Part shown: piece after piece, positions 20,411-31,884 of the stretch
Layout of the letters: each line of letters starts with the position of its first letter
How positions within the stretch are numbered: the stretch's first letter is position 1
Source: Linyphia triangularis
Lineage: Eukaryota; Arthropoda; Arachnida; Araneae; Linyphiidae
DNA length: 64,000 nucleotides
NCBI GenBank assembly: GCA_963978545.1
Contig: OZ021727.1
Coordinates: 51,224,487-51,288,486, forward strand
Direction: 5' to 3'
Made by a program: the position numbers and the translations under genes
The notes under the pieces: generated by a model
The model's input: the letters and a program-made list of their open reading frames with translations, nothing else
Database searches by the model: none
Told to the model about the DNA's origin: nothing

Positions 20411-21763
20411 TTTTTAGTTCTAAATTATAACTTTATTACTGAGTATTTTAGAGACATAATATTTTAATGTAATGTGTGTCTATATCAAACAAAACTTTTT
20501 TAATTTATAATTGATTTTTAAAATTTATTTTTAATTGTAATTTTTATTACAACAGTTAAGAAAGTTTGATTTCGCTTAAAACAAGATTTCGTGAAAAATC
20601 ATTATTATAAACTGTATAATGTGAGCTACAATTTCTTGTAAGTCACTTGAATACATATTGACGTAGTTGTGATATGGTTTTAATCGTATTAAAAATTTTA
20701 ATTAAATTTCTAGTAAACATCTGCAAAATAACACAATTAAGGATAAAAATCGATTCGAAAGTGTGTCGAATTAATTAGTTTTTTCTGTAAAGAAATTTAA
20801 ATTGATATAAAATAGGTGAACTTTTTGTTTGAAAACTCTATTTTTTAAGATGAAAATATTAAAGAAAAGTCTCCTGTTTTCATGAAACATTGAGCTTAAG
20901 TGCTTGGTTGTATCAAGGAGAAGTTCTCACTAAAGAAAACTTGTCTAATAGTAAAATGATATATTCGAGTTTCTTTTGTTGAAGAAACTCGTTAAATTAA
21001 ACAGGAAAGTAATATATGTCACGGGGAAAGATAGTGCTAACTCTGACTACCGTTTGTTGATTTTGAAATTGATCTGCTCCATTAAATATTCAGAATGAGG
21101 TGTTTAATTGTTAATTGAATGAAATAAATCAACAGGTCCGTTCAATGAACTTCCCCAGTTCAGCATAGACAATTATTCTCATTGGAAATAAAATCATGTT
21201 AATTTTAAAGTGCTAATTAGCTCTATTTAAACGTTGTTGAGGATTTATCGAAAAATGTATTTACTTCATGTCTATAATATCCTGAAATAAAGATATGATT
21301 CCAATAATTTATTAAAGCAACCTTTAATGCATTGCTTATATGTTAAGCTAAGTTATGTTATTATTTAACTTCTTGAGAAATAAACCTCTTATTTTCAAAA
21401 GATAAAATATTTTCTCAAACGTTAAATAAGAGTTTAAATTAATTCTTTTAAATGTTTCATTTTAACATTTTTTGTTGCAATTGAAGACTCTCAATGAATC
21501 ACAGCTACCATCGGAATGAGTTGACGGTATCCGTCATAAGGGAATTCGCCAAGGTCAAGAGTATGGTGACTGAATTTAGTTTGCTAAAACTGCAAGGAAC
21601 AGTTCTGAGACGTATTAGCTTTCTGGGATGGATAGAGAAGGCGTTTATTTTGAATAAGAGGGCTTGTAAAACTGTTTGATAGTACGTTTTAAAGTTCCCT
21701 TCCAAGCAATACACAAATGGATAAGATCAACTGTAGTATATTGAAAGAATAATGTATTCCTAG
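20411..21763. other. Upstream region of the Gly/Met-tail gene; possible 5' exon near 21491
   Basis: Mostly AT-rich. From 21491 to about 21580 the base composition and codon use look exonic (frame NHSYHRNELTVSVIREFAK), but the only in-phase donor is a poor GTCAAG at about 21557. Other frames stop. I therefore cannot decide whether it belongs to the gene downstream. No TATA box or start could be fixed. Confidence 0.3.
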
Positions 21764-22064
21764 GGTGGCCACTCTTCCTTCCGATCTCGGGACAACGTCT
21801 TCGAGGAACGTAATGATGACGAGATCCAGTTCGGACAGAAACTACCAATTGGAGCTGTCATCAGCAAGGATGTCCTTGGACCGGATATGGAAGAGGAACG
21901 AGAGGTGCTTCCTTCGAACCCTCCCGAAAATGTCCCAGAGAAGGATCCCTTGTACGTTGTGCACTATGTACAACAGGGTAAAGAGGCGACTTCCCAACCA
22001 CCAAAGCCAGAAGCAGGAAACGATGTATTGGCTAAGATTCTGTCTGCCAGTAAGGCTGGGCAGG
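21764..22064 (+). CDS. Gly/Met-tail protein gene, coding exon n-2 (5' exons unresolved)
   Basis: This is the first of three supported exons of one gene. The acceptor ATTCCTAG precedes 21764 and the donor GGTAAGAT follows 22064. The frame enters in phase 0 and leaves in phase 1. The roughly 100 residues are hydrophilic and acidic (NVFEERNDDEIQFGQ, PDMEEEREVLPSNPPE) with a short ordered part (KDPLYVVHYVQQGK). Joined to the next exons it gives 317 codons and a stop. No family is recognised. The low-complexity, charged and Gln/Gly-rich make-up fits an extracellular matrix, cuticle or secreted product, but no signal peptide is visible because the 5' end is missing. Confidence 0.8.
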
Positions 22065-22325
22065 GTAAGATATCGTCTTGGTGTAATTAGTGAAATTATT
22101 TAATTGTCGAAATAATCTTAATAAAAAGTCACTATTTATTTAAAGTGTCAAGTTGGAGCTTTAATAAAAATGGGTAATTGAAGGCTAATTCCTGAATGTG
22201 ATTGTAAAATATAGGTAGCTATAAAGTTTCATGCATTGTAGTGTAATAATGTAAAACGTATTAAAATTTAAAGTTTTTACATTTAAGATTATTGAAAAAG
22301 ATTTTAAATGATATTTTAACAGGGA

Positions 22326-22400
22326 GATACTTTTACATAAGAATACTTTTACATAAGAATACTTTTACATGAGAATACTTAACATGAAGATACTTTTGAA
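22326..22400. repeat. Short intronic tandem repeat, about 16 bp
   Basis: AGAATACTTTTACATA-type units occur about four times in the first intron of the gene. They are simple and degenerate. Confidence 0.75.
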
Positions 22401-22867
22401 TGTTGTTACATGAAGAGAATTTTACGGTAGAGTTTTTAAAGAAATAGATATTTGTATTGAAATCCATCAAAATTTTTTAAATTTCGCAAAACAGTCAATT
22501 AACTAAATCATGCGTAGATTTCTTACTTAGACGAAATAATATAAATTTTTCTTACAAAATTCTGTCCCAGTTTACAAATTGGGTGCGAATTTTTATTTGA
22601 ACCCACTTACATAATAAAGGTTATAATGCTTGACTTTTAATAATAGAAAAGTCATGCATCATAAAGGTTATGAGGCTTGACTTTTAAATATTCTCTCTAA
22701 CATTGAAAACTTTTCGAATGAATTATTTTTCTTAGCTCCTACAGGTTTCACACTTTTACAAACAAGAATTAAAATCCAAAAAGTGGATTACTAGTATTGT
22801 CTTTTCAATTTATCCTCTAAATGAGGGATAGACTAATAATTTATTTACTTTATAATATTTCCTATAG

Positions 22868-23046
22868 GAAAAGGGACTCCTCAGTTTGTGGTGTTCGCTC
22901 CATCTCCAGTCGAACCAGAAGACGACGAGGATGACATGAGCTCACGAACTGCCAGAAAAACAATCAAAAGGAGGAAAAAGCAAAGAAAAGAGATCGTCGA
23001 CTACGAAGATGATGAATTGGCAGCACATACTCAAATAAAACAGCAG
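22868..23046 (+). CDS. Gly/Met-tail protein gene, coding exon n-1
   Basis: Acceptor TTTCCTATAG before 22868 and donor GGTATGTG after 23046. The exon enters in phase 1 and exits in phase 0, matching its neighbours. Its 60 residues hold an acidic run (EPEDDEDD) directly followed by a strongly basic run (KTIKRRKKQRKE) and another acidic patch. The basic run could be a furin-type processing site or a nuclear-localisation-like stretch; the sequence alone does not decide. Confidence 0.82.
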
Positions 23047-24124
23047 GTATGTGTAAGGAAAACGCGTACTATTTTAATCTTATAATAAATGTGTCTAGAA
23101 ATAAGTAGGAAAAAATTGTTAATTAAAAGTTTTTTTTATCGATTGATCTTTCCTATTGTAGATTTCTGTATGCCATTTGATTGAATTTTATTCTTAAAAA
23201 AAGTTAATAAATAAATAATAATAAATAAATAAAAAAAAAGTTTCTAATACTTGGAATACTCTATTTCTAAGTATTTATCTTAATTGCAATAAATGTTTTT
23301 TTCCACCAGTATAAAGTATAGTTGTTCAACAGTCTACTCCAAGGAAAAGTAGGAATTATGGCTATGCTATGTCTTTCATATATTCTTGGGTTTTTCTTGT
23401 GCATTTGCTTATGTGCACGATCGTTTTTCACTTTACCGGGAAACTAGGAACTGGTATTCTTTCAGGAAGCATTTCCATATTCATTGAATAGAACATATAT
23501 CGTCAAATTTGGGTGATAAAATTTTTATATTTAAAGCAATAGATTATTACAAATATGGAACAACTTTGTTTGTAGTTGCCCTATTATAACTTTGTCTAAG
23601 CTTGACTGTTGATGGATGAAATGATTTTTTAAAAATAGCAATTTTAAGTATAATTCTTTTTTTTAAAAACAGTTTACTACATTAAGTTGAAAGATTTAAT
23701 GCAGCTTATATTTAAAAAGACAAAAGTAATTAAAAAGAAACTTAAGCATATCTTCTTATTGGCATTGTAAATTGATAACTGTTATCTGGACCGGTTTCCA
23801 TTTCCTTGCAAAACTGCCTTAAATTATATGGAAAAGTATGAGATGCCTGAACTTAGTTTTAAAAGTTAACTTTTATATAGGGTGCCTATTAGAACTCATA
23901 AATATTGTGTGTTTTTAATACGTTCAACGGTGATACTTTATAAAATATCGTTCTCGACTATTGTTACATGTAATTTTCACAAAAAGTTCATGTAAAAACA
24001 AAGGCAAAAAAAAAACTTTCTTATTTATTTAAACCTTAGTTCAATTTAAGTTGAATCACATTGTAATGGAATTTTCGTAAAGTATACAAATTTATGCATG
24101 CTCATACCTTACCTACCTTAACAG

Positions 24125-24598
24125 GTTACATCCCATGTACCACGGCCAAGACACGGTGACTACGAATCTCCCGACTATCACCACCAATGGCCCGTCCATC
24201 AACAACAACAGAACTACAACCCACAGTACAATCAGCCACCAGTACCTTGCTGCCAAAATCAACAGCCACAGTCCACAGAGGCCCCGAGTCCTGGTCTTAC
24301 CATTCAAATGGGCCAGGGACTACCCATGAGCCCATTAGGCTTGCTGAGGCAGCTTCTTAGGCCAAAGGTGGACTTGAAGAAGAAGCTATTCTTCGGAGTT
24401 CAGCTTGAAAACGGTGTTGGTTTCGGAGGCGAGAATGGTGGAAACATGCCAGCTGGAGGAAATAATGGTGGAGGTCAGATGGGTAATGGTGGAGGAAACA
24501 TGGGGCATATGGGAGGAAACATGGGGCATATGGGAGGGAACATGGGAAATATGGGAGGAAATCAGAACGGGGGGAAGATGTATAGGTTTGGCGGATGA
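24125..24598 (+). CDS. Gly/Met-tail protein gene, terminal exon
   Basis: Acceptor CCTTAACAG precedes 24125 and a TGA ends the frame at 24596-24598. The exon has 157 residues: a Gln/Pro/His/Tyr-rich half (HQQQQNYNPQYNQPP, one CC pair), a hydrophobic-amphipathic segment (LGLLRQLLRPKVDLKKKLFFGVQ), then a Gly/Asn/Met tail with tandem GGNMGHM heptads. The tail heptads are near-identical at DNA level, so repeat number probably varies. Candidate poly(A) signals follow, for example AATAAA near 25181. Confidence 0.85.
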   Translation, partial: VTSHVPRPRHGDYESPDYHHQWPVHQQQQNYNPQYNQPPVPCCQNQQPQSTEAPSPGLTIQMGQGLPMSPLGLLRQLLRPKVDLKKKLFFGVQLENGVGFGGENGGNMPAGGNNGGGQMGNGGGNMGHMGGNMGHMGGNMGNMGGNQNGGKMYRFGG

Positions 24599-25885
24599 TG
24601 AGCTACGTAGAAGGACATTGTGAATATATCTTGAGAAAGGGATTGGTAAACGTTTGAAAATGTAATTTATTCTATTACTGCTATTGGAGGTACGAATGAA
24701 GTTGTTGGAAAGGGAGCTTAAAATCAATCACAATGTGTTTTGTTATGTTATGATCCGAAATTGTGTGTGATTGTTAACATCTTTCACTTCATAGTATTTA
24801 TGTGAATTTATCTCTGACTTTGTGGGTATGCGCGATTTCATTTTGTTTTCACTAGAAGTATTTTTGAAAGGTGTGAGTTATGTCTCATACTTTATGAATT
24901 TGTCATCGACGAGTAGTTGAAGTATGATAATTTTTAAAAGACTACCAAATTGTATTGCTTCTATGATAAGCAAAGACCAGTAAGAATCGATAGTCAGTCT
25001 TACAATAATATATTTCCACGTGAATCTAAAGAATTAGGTTGGGGATTGAGCTTTGTTGATTCTTCGTATTGGGATTGTGTGGTGAATTATATTAAGGGTG
25101 TAGCTCTTTTAGAGTTTCAGGTTTTGGTTTGTTCAAGTTATATATCTGAATGATTTATTACATCATTTTAAATCTTTTTTATAATAAAAGAAGACCATAA
25201 AAAGTTAACAATTAAAACAATAGCCGATAATTCTAATGCCTTATTTACAATACTCTTTTATTTAATATTTTTGTTTTGATTTTTAATTACCATTTTAAAA
25301 TAAGACCTATTGAAATGAATGTAATTTTTGGCAAACTGTTTGACGAATAAATCTAAGCACCTGAAGTAATTAGTATTGATTGATCATTCTATTTGTTTTT
25401 TGCGGGTCCAGATAGTAATCAAAGTTTGCTATTTGTTTATCTGTACAATGACTTAATAAAAGTGACATATTCCTTGTTATGTATAACTATCTTGTTTTAT
25501 TATTGTGATAGTACATACAAGAAATAACATAAGTGCGTACAAACAATACTCAGCCTATAAAGAAATTTGGGGCCACCAAAGTACTATTACGTTATTACGT
25601 GCATAGTCTGTAATAAATAAATCTACAAGAGAACACACATTTCAAAGTTGAACTTAACTACAGACTCTATGGGTTGAATACATTTTTGCCTATTTGTTTA
25701 GATATATTTCCATTAAGTGACATAAAAGTAAGTGTAATGGAAAATGTATTTTCAGAAATACGTCAATTGTGATAAAATGTTTGTGTTTTATTTGCTGTTT
25801 GTTTTTAAATAAAATAGCTTTCCAAAATTGTTTCTTGTTATTTTTTAAGGTAATGTTTATACAATAGACTTTGTAATGTTATGCA

Positions 25886-25922
<37 letters not shown>

Positions 25923-27557
25923 TATTTACTTGCTATCAAAGTATGGTTTCATAATGATATTTTCTCAAAATTAAAATTATCAATGCTCTTTTGGAAAAAA
26001 ACATTACTTTTAAAAAACAGTAGAAAACCTAATTTTGGCAAAGAATATTTAAAATATAAAATTTTAAATAACTAATAAAAAGAATGTTTAAAATACAATT
26101 ATTTTTGAGACATGCGCTTTTGTAAATTTTAAAACTTTTATGTCTTAATTGTGCTAAAAATTCATAAATTGTTTTAAATTATTTTTGAATTACAGTGGCA
26201 TTTTGTTTATCTTTAAAAGATAATTATCTTTTAAATCTGTGAAGTTACACTACACAGTTAAAAATCTTATTTCAAGCATTGCAATATTTATATTTTAAAA
26301 TGTATCAAATTAATATCGAAAAATATTTCATGGAAGTTATGAACTTTGAATGCAATGTCAAAAATTGAATGGGTATTTATCATTCGTGAGGGTGATATAT
26401 ACTTCTTTCTAGAAATTGGTATTATGAGTGGAATATAATTCTTTCAGAGGACAAATAGATTTATAACCATTTACTGAATTTGACACAAAAAGGAGCCAAA
26501 TATCAGGTCATGAAAATGCATGATTTATTGCTTTTTGGATATCATTTTTTTTTCACCTAAGACATTTATATTCTCATTGAAATTATTTGATAGATGGTAT
26601 TTTATTTTCATCCTCATGCTACATTCTCAATCGGAGCTACTCCAGTGGCGGATCTAAGATTTTCCTGAGGGAGGGGCGCAACACTGTGCCTTAGCCAGGA
26701 CGAAATTGAATATTTGAAGAAAAAAAAAGAAGGAAAAAAAAAAAAAAAGGAAAAAAAAATCTATCTATGCAGTGTTCTAGAAATATGCTTCCAAGAGAAT
26801 CCATATCCATTGATTGACCCGCCCTCCTCTTTCGTCACATTTCTGACTTGCTATCTTAGAATAAGGTGGTTAATCCTTTTTTTTTTTTATTACCTATTTT
26901 ACTTTAACAATAAATTGTATTCAAAATGTACCGTGTATTTAAACATTTTAGCAAGCTACATATCCGGTGGTATCGATTACACTGAAGAAATTCCAATGAA
27001 AGTGGGATCTTGCTACTTTTATTTGTGACTGACTGACTAAGTATAAATCTTATACTATACTTACATCAAACTGGGAAATCAGTAGTTACACATCAAAATG
27101 TAACATATTTATGCAGTGAGCTTAATAAATAAAAATACGTTGTTATACTGGATAATCCATTGCTACTCGAGTAATCTAAAGTATGTAGGAAAAAACTGTT
27201 TTTCAAAGAGAATGTTTTACTAATAATTATAAGTAATATTTTTAATAAGGCAATAGAAACAAATACAATTTAAATATTGAACAGTTATTACAAAGCAAAT
27301 TCCAGTTTCTAATGTCTCTATTGACGCTATATGACCACACAAATGTATACCTTGGCAGGCACAAAATAAAGCGTATCACAGTGTATGTGTACTTTTTGAT
27401 TTCTTCTATTTGTGATCTTCTTGCTGAATCTAATCTGCAATCGAGGCGACACTACTTATATTCGAAGAGGATTTGAAAGACGGAAGTCTGATTTCACCAT
27501 CTTTGTGACTGACAGAAGAACCGCGCGTCTTGAATTTCTCTACAGCTTTTTTTCCAT
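24599..27557. other. 3' region of the Gly/Met-tail gene and gene-free DNA
   Basis: Contains 3' untranslated sequence of the + strand gene, an (AAT)n run at 25888-25918, a perfect 24-bp palindrome at 26212-26235 (TTTAAAAGATAA and its complement), and A-rich runs near 26719-26758. No further exon was seen. Confidence 0.5.
26644..26705 (+). mobile_element. Single hAT-type terminus (fragment)
   Basis: CAGTGGCGGATCTAAGA followed by a GAGGGAGGGGCGC stretch matches the typical end of arthropod hAT elements. No matching opposite end or 8-bp duplication was found within about 1 kb, so only a fragment is claimed. Confidence 0.45.
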
Positions 27558-27717
27558 TCACAAAAACTTGTCTTTAAAAATCTTCCAGGCTGTGTCCAGA
27601 TCCCAGCGGTCGGTGTAAAACACCTTCCACAGGTGTGCCTCCAAAGTCTGGACTAGTGGTTCCTCCTCCAAACGAGTCTCTTCCTCGCGTTGACGCTTCT
27701 CCTTGAGGCGCCTCAGA
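27558..27717 (-). CDS. Small basic coiled protein, exon 2 of 2 (terminal)
   Basis: Read on the - strand, the acceptor TTCTTTTAG opens the exon at 27717 and TGA closes it at 27560-27558. The frame needs two bases from the preceding exon, exactly what the exon at 28519-28482 supplies. The joined CDS is 198 nt, 65 residues. This part is a highly charged helix (RRLKEKRQREEETRLEEE), then LVQTLEAHLWKVFYTDRWDLDTAWKIFKDKFL, rich in aromatic residues and probably amphipathic. I do not recognise the family. The basic N-terminus and short length would suit a small mitochondrial or membrane-associated protein (inference). Confidence 0.72.
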
Positions 27718-28029
27718 CTAAAAGAAAGAGACTATTTAAATTCTGTAAATTAAGATGTTTTTACAATTATACGAATAAAATAACTTGGTTTATCTGTAAT
27801 TATCTACATATAGTTAAATTTTAATACTGAACCCTCGCTGAAATATTTTTAATGTGTATAGTTAGTTTAGTTTCTCATTCTGAATTTTATTTAGATTTCA
27901 TAGAGAATAGTGTAATTGGTGATATATTCGTAGGATTAAATAGATTATTAAATTCTACTAAATTGATCTCAACAATTACAGGGCAATTATCAGGATGACG
28001 CTCTTGAAATTTTGCACTCTTTTTTTATA

Positions 28030-28273
28030 TAGTTAGAATTAGCTATGTTCTTGTTTGATATAATATTAGTTGGCAGCAAAGTTATATGGAAAAATTATTA
28101 TTTAAACTACCTCAAATATGCATTTATAAGTCAATGGTGCATTGGACACGGACGAGTCTGGTGCGTCGGACGTTATAAATGTTTGAACTAGTTAAAATAA
28201 TTTTTTTCCGTATAACTTTGCGACTAACTAAAATGATATAAAACAAAAACATAACTAATAGATTTATCATAGT
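28030..28273. repeat. Intronic foldback, about 120-bp arms
   Basis: Left arm 28030-28148 and right arm 28155-28273 are imperfect reverse complements. Shared blocks include GCAAAGTTATA(T/C)GGAAAAA, CATTTATAA and a GC-rich apex around GGACACGGACGAGTC. It lies inside the intron of the 65-residue gene. It is probably a decayed MITE, and a transcript of it would form a long hairpin. Confidence 0.7.
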
Positions 28274-28481
28274 TTTTCCATTCTAATTTGTGTACGAGTA
28301 GGAAAAAGAGCTTACTACCTCGTGTTCCATCCAGAGAATTGTCCTTACACAGTTTTTATCTGCAAAAATTAAAGCTTATTCAACATAATTGAGTTTAGGA
28401 CTAACGGATGCATTACTCGGTTGAAATGTCCATATGGAACATATAAGCATGAAAGATTTTCAGAAAAAACTATTAACTTAC

Positions 28482-28519
28482 AATTGCTTACGGCACCACG
28501 CAATCACAATGGAAGCCAT
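28482..28519 (-). CDS. Small basic coiled protein, exon 1 of 2
   Basis: ATG at 28519-28517 sits in a good context (AAGAATGG). The frame MASIVIAWCRKQ runs to a near-ideal donor AATT|GTAAGT at 28482. Leaving in phase 2, it joins in frame to 27717 across a 764-bp intron. The start is chosen because the two exons then form one complete frame with no stop. The short hydrophobic start (ASIVIAWC) followed by Arg/Lys might be a targeting sequence. The 5' untranslated region was not delimited. Confidence 0.65.
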
Positions 28520-30094
28520 TCTTTACCACTTATAAAATCCCAAAAATTTATGCAATAATAACACTTTTCAAACGAAAGTGCTATACAAAATTTTCTCTCA
28601 AAATCAAGAACTCATAATGAAAAAGGACAAAATTAGCAGATCTTTTGTAGTCGAACAATGACTTTATTATAGAGCACTAAGTATTTTTATTATGTAAACA
28701 CCATCACGTTTCAGTTTCCCAAATATATTGTTAGTTTGAATTTATAAACAGAGCAATAAAGTGTTATAGTACAGCCTCTTAATTGTTTATGAATATTATG
28801 CATTTTATTCAGTTGCAACCTTTGTAACTATGTTATTAGTATTTGAAAGATTTCTTCTGATTCAAACTACAACCCTCTTGTATACTGTTACTAAATAGCT
28901 TAGGAACAACAATTTAGCAAACAATTAAAAATCCATCTATGATAAATTCCTCTTCTAAAAATTACTTAATATTGAAAATTTAAATATATAAATTAATAAA
29001 AAAGCGTTGTATGAAGTTAAATTAAAAAAAAAAGGAAAATCTATTATTTATCTAATAGCAAGTTCAAAGGCATACTGGGACACAAAATCGTCCAGGTGAA
29101 TTTACATATATGCCGGCCCAAATTTTTAATATAATCATTAATCAAATTTTAATAATTAATGCCAATAATGAAACAACTCCGTTATTAAAATAATTAATTT
29201 TAATAATTAAACAGTTTTATTAATTAATATATTCTAACTATTATTTAAATATTTATACTTAATAGTTATCAATTACAGAATAATAAAATTCGAATAATAT
29301 TTTATAAAATAATAACATATTTAAACGAGAACATTTTCATTACATAACATAATTTTATATATGTATTAATTTAGTAAATTCATTTAAAGGTAGTCATTAG
29401 ATAAATTTATTTTTTGAATTTGAATACATTTATAATTTAGAAAATTTTTAAGGAAGACAACTACTTATAATGAAAAAAATTGCAAAATTAAAAAAATAAT
29501 TCCGTACCAGACCGGCCCATTTTTTCAGACACTGATCGGCCCGGTCATTGTACTGGCGCTCCCTTGTAACGCTCCTGATTGTTGAGTAAGAAAGATTTCA
29601 ACTCATTTTTTCTATAAAGAGGATCGGGCCTTCATTTGAAGTTTACTTTAGAATGACCTCTCAAGTCACATTGTATATGGAATAATTTATTTTTACATTT
29701 TTTAATACATTTATTAAAGATCATTTTTTAAAAAGGACACGTTTACTTTTTAAAATCTACCTCATATACTGAAGTGCCAATGGGAATTCACAATAGAAAT
29801 ATTTTAGTAACATCGGCTCTTATACCACTTGGTTCTTAAGTGTCACATGTCGTTTAGTTAAAATAGACATATGGCTAGTGACATTTGAGTATACGCATTA
29901 ACCAAATCAATTAAAAACGACACTGCGTCAAATTATTTAGATAATGATATAATACTTAAAAAATTTTTTAATATAAATCCTTTGTATGCATTGTCAATTT
30001 TCATATTCATTAATAAAGTGCTGTTTCTGTTTTCAGCGTGTGCTTGGTGATGACATCTAATTTTAAATATAAAAAAACACTTCTATCAGCAAAA
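28520..30094. other. Gene-free DNA left of the giant palindrome
   Basis: AT-rich throughout. Two GC-richer edges at about 29065-29120 (GGCATACTGGGAC..GCCGGCCCA) and 29510-29570 (GACCGGCCCA..) look like the ends of a roughly 500-bp hAT-like non-autonomous insertion, but the ends do not match well enough to claim it. Confidence 0.4.
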
Positions 30095-30100
30095 TATGCG
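30095..30100. repeat. Left target-site duplication TATGCG
   Basis: TATGCG directly abuts the first base of the palindrome and is repeated directly after its last base (44422-44427). A 6-bp exact match at both borders marks the palindrome as one insertion. Confidence 0.85.
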
Positions 30101-30159
30101 AGTAGTTAGAAAATGACAGTCCTGAGCCATGGCGCAGCGCGCAGAAGGACGAGGGACGA

Positions 30160-30924
30160 TGACGTCACCGGAAGGGGCGTGGTCGGATATGACGTCACTG
30201 GAAGGCACGTGACCGGAAGTGGAGTGGAGTTGTTTCCCTCCTGCTGCTGTTTTAGTTTCGGTTTCGTTATAAGCTGTTTGTGTATGACGTCACAGTGGGA
30301 ATGACGTCATAATGTGTTTTATATCAAAGTTTTGAGCGGTGGCAACACTTTTTAGTTTCGGTTTATCTAACAGACGGAGTTGAGTTGTTCTAGGACTGCT
30401 TCTTAATAAGAACGTTATGGTGATAGGCTTTTATTGCGTGACGTCACAGTGGGTATGACGTCATAATGTGTTTTATATCAAAGTTTTGAGCGGTGGCAAC
30501 ACTTTTTAGTTTCGGTTTATCTAACAGACGGAGTTGAGTTGTTCTAGGACTGCTTGTAAACGAATAAGTTAGAGTGATAGGTTTTTATTGCATGACGTCA
30601 CAGTAGGTGTGACGTCATAATTTGTTTTATATCAAAGTTTAGAGCGATGGCAACACTTTTTAGTTTCGATTTATCTTTAAGATGGAGTTGAGTTGTTCTA
30701 GGACTGCTTGTAAACGAATAAGTTAGAGTGATAGGTTTTTATTGCGTGACGTCACAGTATGTATGACGTCATAATGTGTTTTATATCAAAGTTTTTGAGC
30801 GGTGGCAACACTTTTTAGTTTTTGCTTCTAGTTAACTGGAGTTGAGTTGTTCTAAGGCTGCTTATAAACGAATAAGTTAGTGATAGGTATTTTTACTAAT
30901 GACGTCACAGTGGGTATGACGTCA
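30160..30924. promoter_or_regulatory. CRE (TGACGTCA) array, left arm
   Basis: Twelve perfect TGACGTCA octamers. Two single sites start at 30160 and 30190. Five pairs start at 30285/30302, 30439/30456, 30593/30610, 30747/30764 and 30900/30917. Sites within a pair are 17 bp apart; pairs are 153-154 bp apart. A thirteenth site is at 31749-31756. TGACGTCA is the palindromic site of CREB/ATF bZIP proteins. Each unit also carries TTTTATATCAAAGTTT and GGTGGCAACACTTTTTAG. The terminal part adds CACGTGAC (E-box) and CCGGAAG (ETS-like). No arm-encoded binding protein is visible. Confidence 0.9.
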
Positions 30925-31479
30925 TTCTATGTTAAGATTTACGTTTTAAGTGGTGATAACATTGGATATATACCAAATTTAGTTTTCAGGTGTTGGCAAC
31001 GAGTTCTGATCGGTCAGCTAAATGCTCGCTTGTGACTGATAAGTTTTAAACTTGTGACCAAAAGTTAACTCCTGGTTGACTGTTTGGTTTTCTAGCGAGT
31101 TACTTACATATCCTTTAATCAAGTTAAAATACCTGCAACAAAGTTACACAAATAAAAATGTTAAATTTGAAAAGTTAATAAAAGGAAGGCCATTTGCTAA
31201 GGGTCTAAAGAACCCTAACCCCGAGCTACACGTGACATTTCAATATTTTACCAAACAATTGTTAAAATATCGACTATCGGACGTTGCCTTCATGGTAACT
31301 CATCTACCCACCCACCCTTCCCTAACTAATTTTGAATAAGTTAAGACTTTAGAATTACAATTAATAAATTTTGAAAAATTATTTATTAAAGGTGAGGACC
31401 CACCTCCAGCCCGATACCTCTTTTAGGAAGAATTGGTACCGCCTCACTCCACCCTAACAAAAAAAAAATCTGTGAAAAA

Positions 31480-31760
31480 AAAGCACGAAGTATTAAACAC
31501 GTCTTTCACACTCAGGTATCCAAGTAGAAATGGCGAGACGGCAACAGGTAGCGTCTATATATGAGGGGTGATCACGTGACTTCACCGACCAATCAGGTTT
31601 CACGGTAGAGGGTGCTACTGACTATCGACCCGTCAGAAGGGAGGGGAGCGAGACTAGGGATGTTTCAACACGCTTCAACGCGTTTGCGAGTTGAGTTGTT
31701 GTGTAACGATCTTGCTTGAAACAGTTAAAGTGATAGATAATTTGTTCGTGACGTCATAGT
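31480..31760. promoter_or_regulatory. GC-rich promoter-like island in the left arm
   Basis: In an AT-rich arm this segment is rich in CpG and holds CCAATCAGG, TATATATGAGG, GATCACGTGAC and a terminal TGACGTCA. The layout suggests a Pol II promoter, but no coding frame follows it. The mirror copy is at about 42887-43167. Confidence 0.4.
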
Positions 31761-31884
31761 GTAGCGAATGGGTTTTTAGCGTAGACAGTTGTTGCAATTG
31801 GAGTAATTATGAAATTTATTAAATATAAAGATAATATTTAGTAATAATTATCAGATTTTATTATAAAAAATAAACTTATAAAAA

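Noticed and set aside
28319..28359. Possible middle exon of the 65-residue gene (acceptor TTTTTGCAG, donor GTAGTA or GTAAGC)
   Set aside because: Including it breaks the frame (TAA directly after the junction), whereas the outer exons join perfectly without it.
30113..30304. 63-codon ATG frame at the element terminus
   Set aside because: The peptide is a by-product of the 30-bp CRE repeat (repeated DVTG), and its length differs between arms by repeat number.
31076..31339. 87-codon frame present in both arms of the palindrome (also 43308-43571)
   Set aside because: It starts at TTG, not ATG, and has no recognisable domain. Its identity in both arms only reflects the arm identity.
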